64,000 bases of DNA from Apostichopus japonicus (taxonomy: Eukaryota; Echinodermata; Holothuroidea; Aspidochirotida; Stichopodidae), in contig NC_092573.1 of the NCBI RefSeq assembly GCF_037975245.1, forward strand, positions 12,606,001 to 12,670,000, in the 5' to 3' direction. The position numbers and the translations under genes were made by a program. Below are positions 14,101 through 26,100 of the stretch, one piece after another. The stretch's first letter is position 1. Each line of letters starts with the position of its first letter. The notes beneath the pieces are model-generated. The model saw only the letters and a list, made by a program, of their open reading frames with translations. It did not search any database and had not been told where the DNA came from.

Positions 14101-17100
14101 CCTGCTCCACCCCACTGGGGATTAGGATACCATCAGTCACTGGTTCTTTTGATTTTAATGCCCTTGTTTATCATCCATTCTGTGCACCGCCTCATAAAAT
14201 ACCTGAAATCCCTCCCTCCCTCCCTTCCACATAGTGATTGCTTGGTTACTGGTTTTTAAGATGTCCTAATGAAATGTCCCACCTGTCGGCTCGTAGATAA
14301 CCCTTGACCTCCTGGTAGTCCATATCCGGTAGAGGGCGGTAACACACTCGTTGAAATACCAACTGATGAAGACAGTGTGGTGGAATCAACAGCACCTGTG
14401 ATGGCAAATTTCAAAGCAGCTTCTTTTAAGTTTTTAACTTCTTTAAGTTTTTAACTTCCTTTTGTTTTAAATTTTTAACTTTTTTAACTTTGATCGGCAA
14501 TTTTGCCCGACCTTCCAAGTATTACTGAAAATGAGACTGCAATTGATCACACTGAGGCACTCTAACACTGAGGCACTCTCACATTGAGGCACTCTAACAC
14601 TGAGGCACTCTCACATTGAGGCACTCTAACACTGAGGCACTCTCACATTGAGGCACTCTAACACTGAGGCACTCTCACATTGAGGCACTCTAACACTGCG
14701 GCACTCTCACATTGAGGCACTCTCACATGGAGGCACTCTTCTGGATTTTTAACACTACAAAGAAAGGTTTTAATAAATGAGCAAGCCATTCAAGAACTAT
14801 TGGTAGCATAGTAAAACACCACAGTGAAATACTACTTAATGAACTTAATTGAAATGAAATATTGATCAAAGATAGTATCAGAGAAATTCTCAAATAAATA
14901 TTTGTATTTTTCAAAGATGTTATATTGTGACATTTACTAAATTAAGATTGTGAAATATGATGCTTTCAGAATCACAGCATTATGTACAGCTTCAAATGTT
15001 TACTCCCAAAAGTTATTTCTTTTTTGTCTCAACTAAAAATACTGTGTTCTGCAGTAAAACAATGAAGTGAACAAGACCTGCAAAACATTTTCATAATTTC
15101 CAGGCATTTTCATTCAATTTGAAAAAAATAAGCACCACACCTCGTTCTCAACAACCCATTACAAGGAGTGGATAAATATCAGTTGCAAAACAATGGAACC
15201 TTTAGCTGAGTTTTAAGGAATGATATACACAGGATTATTAATGAAGGCAAATTAACGGTCTGAAATATCCTGTCAAGAATTTTTGTGGTTTGGCCCGATG
15301 TCCAATCAGAGATCAAATCCTCTTCACGTTAACTTCAGAAGAACGAAAGTCAAGATTTATTCTCATCATACTGGTTCCCCATCGACCGAAAAGAAATGCT
15401 TCCTGTTACCTCAACTCAAAATTCTTCCTTCATTAAGGTAGTGTTTTCCTTAAATCTTAAAACCATGTTATCTTCCTTAAACTATACTCGGTAGTATGTA
15501 GCTTCATTTTGTATCAACTTCCCTTTGTTCCAGATGCCAGAGAGTCTAATATGTTCACCATTTCTTACATTCCTTAAAGACAACATTTTTCTTGAATGCC
15601 AATTTAGGAACAATTATTACTGTATGTAAATTTAATATCCAAGTTTACTGTGCTTAAGAAACCCATTTTCCTTTTCTAGGTTTCGAATCTATAACAACGA
15701 ATTACGGCGCCTCAGGATTGCAGCAAATTCAATGCAAAAATCAATCAAAGTTACACTATTGCTTAAGAAAATGGAAACCTTATCCACTCTGTGTAGGCAG
15801 TCAAGATTGAGGATAAATTGTCCTTACTTTCAATTGGACCATTGCTTGCTGTCTTCTGTCCTCCCATGTACTGTGAACTTTTTAATTCACTCTGTGTCGG
15901 GAGAGGTATAGGATCTGGGGCAAGCTACAAACAATAAAACGTGGATGGAAAATAGAATTAACAATTACTGGCCGAGATGAATATCATATGAACATGAATA
16001 TAAGTCAGACAATTTCAATGAAACTTGCTTTGCTTTTACATTTTCTTCTCAGGTTAATCCACTGACTGATTAAAGTACCTGTTATGGCACATTTTTGGTG
16101 AATAGATGTACACTGTAGGAGAGATGTGTAGGTTTGGTGAATAGAACACCAATATGTACACTGTAGGAGAGATGTGTAGGTTTGGTGAATAGAACACCAA
16201 TATGTACACTGTAGGAGAGAGATGTGTAGGTTTGGTGAATAGAACACCAATGTGTACACTGTAAGAGAGATGCGTAGGTTTAGTGAATAGAACACCAATA
16301 TGTACACTGTAGGAGAGAGATGTGTAGGTTTGGTGAATAGAACACCAATGTGTACACTGTAAGAGAGATGCGTAGGTTTAGTGAATAGAACACCAATATG
16401 TACACTGTAGGAGAGATGTGTAGGTTTGGTGAATGGAACACCAACATGTACACTGTAGGAGAGATGTGTAGGTTTGGTGAATAGAACACCAATATGTACA
16501 CTGTAGGAGAAATGTGTAGGTTTGGTGAATAGAACACCAATATGTACACTGTAGGAGAAATGTGTAGGTTTGGTGAATAGAACACCAATATGTACACTGT
16601 AGGAGAGATGTGTAGGTTTGGTGAATAGAACACCAATATGTACACTGTAGGAGATATGTGTATATTTGGTGAATAGAACACCAATATGTACACTTTAGGA
16701 GAGATTGTAGGTTTGGTGAATAGAACACCAATATGTACACTGTAGGAGAAAGATGTGTAGGTTGGTAAACAGACCATCAACATTGTAGGAGATGACAATG
16801 TATCCCTTAACAGATTTGGGGGCATTTAGTTAGAATGCAATCTAATTTGATGTAAACAACTAGTCGTCTGCCAGACAACCTATCGTTGTGGTTGTCTGAT
16901 CCGAATCTTAGTTGTCTCAGATGACCAGATAACCATTGAAAATTTTCCCTGCTAGTAGTTCAATGGGCAAATATGATCTCATGAAGTCACTTAATAACAG
17001 AAACAATATACTCGATACAAATCAGTGATAAACCAACTGGTACATCTACTTGATTGAAACAACATCAAAATTCAGTTTGTTCAAATCAAATCGATTTTTA

Positions 17101-20100
17101 AACCAAGATGCCAAATCAATGCAACAATGAGTAGTCTCCGAGCTGGATGCAACAGTGCTTTACGGAGACAAATGTTACATTACCACCCCGACAAATTTTT
17201 TGTTTACCCTGTAAAGTATGTTGTACAACACAATGAGTGTGCTACCTCCATTGCATTTGACAAAATGTTTTCAGTCACTTTTCTGAGAGCCACCTTGACC
17301 TCCCATCTTTTCTAACCCACCACCACCTCTACTTCTACCCCCCACTTTCTCTCTTCCTGTTCCTAAGCAGTGCGTATTCAAACTAAGAAGCCATCTTACT
17401 TTTTGACTTGGAACGTTTTGGCCGTGTCCGTAGGCTGCTCGTACTGATTGGTCCATAGAACTAGCTGGCACAGAGGATGGAATGCTGTTTGACATCCGTG
17501 AGCTCCCAATGCCAGTTGAATAGGCTGAATCTGTGACCTTTGCATTATACGATGACATGTGACTTGCACTTGACTTGGTATCGTTCACACTGTAAAGAGA
17601 GAAAAGAAAAAAAGATCCCACTTTCATCAGATAATGATCAAACCCAGCTAACAAATCAAAGGCTTTAAAACTGCTACATTTACACACTATCCAGTTGGTA
17701 TTCCAGATAAACTCAATCATCAGTATACAATGACAACTTCAGAATAGACTTAAAGCATCTACATGCTTGAAATGTCTTAATATATAGCTGTGCTTGCTCT
17801 AGAGTCAATCCTTCACCCTGTGGGCAGATCCCAAATTGGGGAATATTTGTAGCATTTGTAGGGATTTTATCCACTCTGCATGTAGGGTGCAAGCCTCGAT
17901 TTAAAGTATGGTCCGTATAGTTTGGATCTTACCCATAGAGAATAATATCGATATACCATCATTACATAATGAAGCAACCATGGATGGTAAAAGTCAAACC
18001 ATTTGTGGACGACGGATCTTCGGGACGAAGCTTGGAACTTACCCTAGTTCATTTTTCTTCTGAATGCATCTCGATGGGGCCTCACCAAGTCATATTCCTT
18101 AACATATGTGTAGACCGAGGCTGCCAATATTGATGCTATTCATTCTACTTGTACAAAGGCCAAGTTCAACACCACTTTCATTTTTTTTGAAAACCAACTT
18201 TCTGTGCAAAAATTGTATGTGGAAATACCTCTTGAACTTCAGCTGAGGATATATGAAATGAGGGTAAACCTAAGATGTGTTTGTGAATGATTGAAGTTAC
18301 CTGAAAGCCCCAGATGATAAGTCTCCCTTCGATGACAGAGAGGACCCTTGGATTACTATCCCATAGTCTGTGATGGCAGGGTCAATATTGATATCCATTG
18401 CACCAAACTGGACGTCCAAAGGACCAAGGCCTCTTGCTGATAAAGGCATCTCCACTGCAGATGGGGGAAACTGAAAAGAACAACGGAACAACCATCCAAA
18501 CGAAAAAATGAAATGAAAAAATAAATAAATACCTCCATAAACATGCTAGGCAATTAGTACACACACTGTTAGGACCTACATAAACATGCTAGGCAATTAG
18601 TACACACACTGTTAGTACCTACATAAACCTGCTATACAATAAGTACACACACTGTTAGGACCTACAAAAACATGCTAGACAATAAGTACACACACTGTTA
18701 GTACCTACATAAACATGCTAGGCAATTAGTACACACACTGTTAGTACCTACATAAACGTGCTAGCTATACAGTAAGTACACACACTGTTAGTACCTACAT
18801 AAACGTGCTAGCTATACAATAAGTACACACACTGTTAGTACCTACATAAACGTGCTAGCTATACAATAAGTACACACACTGTTAGTACCTACATAAACGT
18901 GCTAGCTATACAATAAGTACACACACTGTTAGTACCTACATAAACGTGCTAGCTATACAATAAGTACACACACTGTTAGTACCTACATAAACGTGCTAGC
19001 TATACAAGAAGTACACCTACATAAACGTGCTATACAATAAGTACACACACTGTTAGTACCTACATAAACGTGCTAGCTATACAATAAGTACACACACTGT
19101 TAGTACCTACATAAACGTGCTAGCTATACAGTAAGTACACACACTGTTAGTACCTACATAAACGTGCTAGCTATACAATAAGTACATACACTGTTAGTAC
19201 CTACATAAACGTGCTAGCTATACAATAAGTACACACACTGTTAGTACCTACATAAACGTGCTAGCTATACAGTAAGTACACCTACATAAACGTGCTATAC
19301 AATAAGTACACACACTGTTAGTACCTACATAAACGTGCTAGCTATACAATAAGTACACACACTGTTAGTACCTACATAAACGTGCTAGCTATACAAGAAG
19401 TACACACACTGTTAGTACCTTGATAATCCTGATAAATAGTTTCTAATCCATTTTCTATTAGAAATTAAACATTTACTTTTTTACTTTTTTTATTTTTACT
19501 AATTTACTTTTACAAATTCTCTTACACAGGCTCTCTAGTGGATAAGCAGTTTGCTAACAGTTTTATTTTATTTAGAAATAAAACAAGGTAGAAACCAGAC
19601 AATGTGAATAAACTCTACAGTTAAAGATGTAGCCCCACACTGCTGATTACTCACCTTGCTGTTTCCAGGGGGGAGTTTTTTCCGGGTAGGTTTTGGTTGA
19701 TGATGGGTCCGAGGTTGTTGCGATGGTTGGCTGTTTGGCATTTGGGGAGCCCTGCTCAGAGATGACTGGACCTGGCCGGTACCAGCACTCATCTATCAAA
19801 AACAACAAAATCCAAATGCAAGCAATTACCTGACTATGAATGGCAAATATGGAAAACATCTTTTAGTTTACATCAGTTCATACCCTAAGGCAGCCGAGTC
19901 TTATCTAACGTGACAATATTCAGGTGGCCAGTATGACTAAATCACTGTGTATTTTGACTCTTGGCAATAATGTGCATAAAAGATGAGACATGAGGGTGCT
20001 TCTTGTTGTTATGATGGAAGTAAAAAAAAAACATGTTTTCATCAAGTTATTATAATATTTAGGCCTGCATTGAGGAACTGACTTCAACATCAATGTAGAT

Positions 20101-23100
20101 TAAAACAAAGAAATCCAAAGCTTTGGTGTAGTTTAAAAGGTGAATATTTTTGGAAACCACAATAGATAGATGTAGAAACATTAATAGCACACCGATTGTT
20201 TTCTATTGTCTTGGACTATGTTACATCAAACTTCAAATTCTGCACAAAGTTATCATTTAAACATTGGACAGCTGCGTGTTAGGACCATGGAGGAAACTCA
20301 ACGATGTCAGTTTCTTACCTGCGAAGAGGGCTTGGGTGGTTCTCCAGAGGGGATCGTAGGGGGTGTTTGGTAGGTCTGGAACTGACTGAAGATGCTGGTA
20401 TCTTCTTTGTTCGAGGAGACGGGGAGGGTAGATTGCGAGGCAGAATGCTGTGTGGAATTCCTAAACAGTTCTGCAATGTCAATGCTGCAAGTAAAAAAAA
20501 CAAAATCAGACATTAGTCTTAACTTACTACAAATGGGACAAAAATGTAGACAATTATAAAAACTAACAATGTCCATAACATTTTTTGGACCTGTGTGATG
20601 GTTTAGGTAAGTCACATCAACTTTGAAAACAATATATAATTCATAAATTTGATTGTGACATCGACAGGAGCTTTGTCCCGCATTAAATTTCCTGGTAAGC
20701 ATGCAAGCACTCTGCAAACCCAGGACCACTGAGACTATGTAACAAAGTTAATGCAATGGATATATAAAAGAGTTAACAACTGAGATGGGATAGAAGGTTC
20801 CTATTTTCTAACCATGTAGACTGATTTTTCAATTCAAGGGCATGGAAAACTGAAGCGAAGAAACCGCATCAATGGATAGTACAACATTCAGTGAATACTG
20901 CTACAGTCAGTTTATTTTACCAGGTGAACTAGTCAGAACAATGATTGTCATAAAATAATGACTGTAAGACAAAGAGATACTAATTTGTATTTCAACTTTC
21001 TAGCCATTTTTTACACATCTAGAATTGTTCTTTTTTATTCTGTTATTATGATTTCATAAGCGGGTGATCATGGTCATTCCAAACAATATAATACTGCTAC
21101 AGTCAGTTTATTTTACCAGGTGAACTAGTCAGAACAATGATTGTCACAAAATAATGACTGTAAGACAAAGAGATACTAATTTGTATTTCAACTTTCTAGC
21201 CAATTTTTACACATCTAGAATTGTTCTTTTTTATTCTGTTATTATGATTTCATCCCTTTAAACATAAAATTGAAAACAATGCAAAAAATATATAATGCCA
21301 TTTTCTTCAATGAAATTGGTTGGAAACAGTTATTCCAGCTTTTCATGTTGTGTCATTATTAGTTGAGATCATATTCAATGCACTCTCGAGCACCTACTTA
21401 AAGTCATTTTAGAATTTCTATGTTCTTTATTGATTGAAGAGTAAAAGTAATGTCAAACTCTGACACAATACTGTGGTATGTTTACCCTCTACCTCCTCCC
21501 CCCTTCCTGTTCCCCCACCCACCCCTCTCTCCTTCCCTAATAGGTGAGGAAGTATACCCCATCGTTACCTGCGAGTCATTTCAGGCATTCCTGTGTTCTG
21601 CTGGGAAACTGAAGTAGTGTAGATGGAGGTGGACTGGAAAGTGTCACTTCCACCAAAAGTTGCACTTCCCTCTTGGCTACTACGCCCTGGCGCATACGGT
21701 GCTGCCGGGGAGGTCGTTAGTGGCGGTTCAGACGTCGGTGGCGCTGCGTCGATAGAATTGGCGCCAACCTCATCAGCCGCAGAGGCAGTAAAGACTTGCG
21801 AATGGGTCAGCTAGTATGACAAGATAATAAAGTTGTTTTTTTAATTTCTCTAGAAAAATATCACCTGATAGTCAGCGATTGGCGCAACTCCCACATATTA
21901 CACACCATTTAACTAACATTGACATTGTCACCTACAATTGACTAAAGATTAAAGAAATGATCAATTTGCCCAATTTGTCAAGGACAAACAAATGTCAGTG
22001 GCCCAATTGACAATGCCAACATCACTGCAAATGGTGATGAAAGCCCAGAAAGAAGCAAGCAAAGAGCTAAGATCAACTTTGTACTAAAGATAGTTGATCT
22101 CCGTAACATGTACATATCCTTGTAAAACTTGAAGCATGGGTAGACTTACATCTCCCGTCCACTCTTCGGCACCCCAGTCTTCCTTCCTAGCTGATTGTTC
22201 AACGTCATCCCAATCTGTGTTAAAGAATATTCAGAGATTAGCGTCTAGTAACGACACAAAATTTCACCTACGGGTTACCAAGACTAAGAAAGTAGATCAG
22301 CTAAAGTTTCAGATACTCAACATCCTAAGTAATATATTGCCCAGAAATCTGAGAAAACCCCAGAGTTTGCCTTTCCTTTTGCTTTGAAAATTTTACATCT
22401 TTGCTGGTTTCCAGCAAATTGTTAGGTTTCTTCTGTGGAAGATGCAACTTCACGTCTGCTCTAGGGTAACCCCTCATCTTAACCACCATCCCTATTTCTG
22501 TACATTTTATAATACTGCCATGCACTGATGTTCTACAACTTAATACTGACCTCAGAAATCAACCATTGTCAGGTCAGTCCAGTTTCAAACTTAGTACATC
22601 TAAAGCAAATACTTTAAAGCAAGTAAGTCAATATTTTACAAGATCCCAATTCAAGCAAAATACACATTTGTTCAAAAAGTTACAAACTACAGATATGAAA
22701 AGATACAGCTAACATCATTAAAATCATAAAAGACAATATATTAACAACTATCAAACAATTTAAACGTGCAGGTCAACCAAATGTTACCCTTACTTTAATT
22801 TATCAAAAGCTCTAAAATGTTGGATATGGAAGTATGAAGCTTATCCTGTCATTCAATATTATGTTTGAAAGAACATCTTTTTGATATCCATAAAAGAAAT
22901 GAAGTAATGGGTTGAATAAAGGGGCCTAAATAAGGGTGTTGATGTAATCATCAACTTTATCCTACAGGAACAGTTCAGAAATATGACATTTCTTAAATGC
23001 TAAGATGCTGCAAAACAAAACATACAGTAAAATGCTTCAGCATTCACTCTCATTCTCTCTCTCTCTAGATCAATCCATAGATCGATTTATCTTAGAACCA

Positions 23101-26100
23101 TATCACTATCAAAATAAAGCGACTTACTCTCTTCAGGAGGATTTCTCCACACGTTATCTCCAGAATTGAAGGCATCGTTTTCTACGGGTTTGCTGTTGCT
23201 GTAAAGAAAGATGAGGAAAAGATTTATTTATCTCTTCACAAAGCTACATCACCTTAGAGATGATGCAAACCCTTCGCAAGTACTAAGAGAGTCTCCGATA
23301 AGCCTAAGACTAGCAATGCTGTTACTAACTTGACTCAAAAAACCATTTGGCCTGTGAAAAGTGTAATCTCTTCTCATTTACAACAATAGGCCAGAGGGTT
23401 TTCAAGTAAGTCGTCAATAACCGGCAAAGTGCAAAACAACTTCTGTCCAAAGCATATATTCAATATGAACTACAGATTAAGATAAAATGACAAAATAACC
23501 TCACACTCCCCCCCCCCCCCCTTCCACAAAGGAAAAATTTATAAATGTTTCGATGGTTGTGGGAGTCACAGATTAATTTTGCGTCTACATAAACAACCTA
23601 AGTGGACCACACATACTGGCCATGTTAACTCAATCTAAATCCTTCATTAATTTCTCACTTTAATCATAAAGATTTGCTCAGTTCTCTAAACTAATATATT
23701 TGGAATATTCCAATGGAAAGCATAACGAATATGACTTGCAAGTTCATCAAACAATCTAACTGCATTGGAGTACACCTTTACTTAATCTACTTCAACAAAG
23801 TACCAACATTCTCAAAAGAAAGAAATACTTACTCAGTGAAACTGGAATTTGTAAAGGATCGAGCTCCGCCGCCCCTGCTGCTTCTTGCTGGTCCGTTCAT
23901 TTCTGAAACAGAAAGCACAGAGTGAACCGTTTCTCTTAAAGAGTGGAGAGATCTTAACAGCTCTGGACAGCAATACCTCCCATTTCAATCAAAGAGCAGA
24001 CAGAGTGATTAGGATCCATCAGAAAACAAACCTTTTATTCCAACGAAGCAATATTTATAGATTATAATTCTATTCAGAGGAAAATTCTGATTGAAAGAAT
24101 TGTATGCCAGCTTTAATAAGTGATATTTTCACAAAGTAATATTTCTTTTAAGTTATTTCTTGGCTCATTGCCCCGAAAGGACCGAATTTATCACCAACGG
24201 TCTACACCGTCATTTGAAAATGCTGCTTGTCAACTGCAACTTCCCTTGGACATCATCAGGCCCATCGCTAGCTAAATTCGTTGCCAATCTGCAACAGATG
24301 TATGTTTGGACTTTCTCTGGACCTCCATTCTCTATGTCATCTTGGCCGGCAGTATAAAGTTCTACTTTAATTTGGTATTCAGCATTAAATCCAATCAAAA
24401 CTTCATTTATGGCCATGAAGTTCAAACATGGAGCCAAAAATCATATATTCTATATTTTGTTGAAAGATGATAAAAATTTCATATCAACGGTAGAATGTTC
24501 GATATAGGGAAACACTGTACAAACAACTTTAAGTAAAATATTCCTTCTTCACTTTTGTTGCAAGTCTTGAGAAGCACACCGCCAACGTTTGTGAAAACGA
24601 CAAGATCTGTGCTTCTAATAAAGGATACGATATCCTCAATGACACATGGGACTTATTCTTTGAGAAAAGCTACTAAAATTTCTAAAATATCATTGACAAA
24701 AAGCAAAACGATTGTGATTGTACATTAAAATAAAGTCCAAAGCTATTACATGCAGCATGAACACAACAACACTCTCATTAAACTTTTTATCATATCTTGA
24801 TTTTTAAGTTATGAGTTTCACTACATCACCCTAAAGTTATGTGCCTAAGTTATGTGAATAGAACTCACCACCGTTCCTTCGTCCCCTGCCTCTGCCGAAG
24901 TCTCGGTCTCCTCTGTACCTGTCACGACTACCTCCATCGTATTCTCTACCCTTTCCTGAAGAAAAAAGAGATGTACCAAAATACTGTCTGTGCACCATAG
25001 AGATCTTAAAAGACTTTGGAACAAAAGTGTTTCTGTGTACTTTCATAGCATATATAGTTTCCAGACAGTTCCTGGGACCCTTACCCCTCACCACCAAGTA
25101 TGATTTTCTCAAAGCACTGCAAGGAGAACAAGTAATACTCTCTCCTTTCCTTGGTTTCCCTCTTCAAGAAAAAACTATTTCCTGCAACATCAGTTACAGA
25201 AAATTTCACTTACCTCTTGCCATACGAGGAGGCAGGGGGCCACGGCCACCTCTTCCCTTTCCTCTGTAACCACCCTCCCTGTCACGGCGCCTATCTGGAT
25301 CCTGTCCTCTGTCCCTGCTTTCAGAGTCATTATTTTTGTCACGATCACGGCCACCCCTCCCCCGTTCCCTGTCTGGTTTACTCCCACGGGCACTGATGTC
25401 TAGGTCCGGGGAGTCCAGCTGAGCCTTGCCAGAACCTCCCTGTTGGTTCCTGAGCTTACTTTTCTTGCTGCTTGTGGTCACCCAACCATCAATCTGTACA
25501 AAGACATATATTGTAACAATTTTAAATACAGGATATCACTTGAAACACTATATATCCTGTGGTTATAAATATTTGGGGTTCTTACTCATCATCAAACAAG
25601 GTCAATTGAAGAAAACACCTCCTTATAGGGCCAAAGTACCACACTTTCAGCCAATTAACACCATTGTTACTACGAGAAAGAACTAAACTGTGAGACGAGT
25701 GGCCGCTATTGCTTTTATCAGTACACGTCTCCACGGACCTCGTCTTACTCTTGGATGTTTCTGGCAGGAGTAGTAAGGAGCATTTGAATTCTGTTTAGAT
25801 GCTTGGATTGCTTCACTTTGCATTGCATCAGTCGTTCCTTGAAATATTCTTCCTCCCTCTTCCACAAAAGGATGAGGAGAATGTCTTTACCAACTTTTAA
25901 CTTCAGTGACTTGTAACTCTTTCTGGCAGTCATACTCACGGATTTGTTTTCAGTTTCATCCCTCTCTAGGAGCATGTTGATGGCCTGTTCTGTGTCGTAG
26001 TTTGCATCGTACAGGACGACCAGAATCTCATCTTCTGTTCTATTTGTCAGCTCTTTTATCTGTTGGACCTGCTCTTTGATTTTGTCGTTATCCATTTCAG

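Larger units (their letters stand above)
22215..24868 (-). other. UBAP2L introns 5-7, no embedded feature seen
   Basis: Intron sequence between exons 5 and 8 (excluding exons at 23128-23198 and 23833-23902). Only a CT microsatellite near 23045 and a C-run near 23509 stand out. No snoRNA boxes, repeats or coding sequence were recognised. Confidence 0.6.

Noticed and set aside
16005-16825. Long minus-strand open frames with repeating FYSPNLHISPTVYILV-type peptides
   Set aside because: They are the 48-bp minisatellite read in several frames; the period is a multiple of three, and the array lies in an intron.
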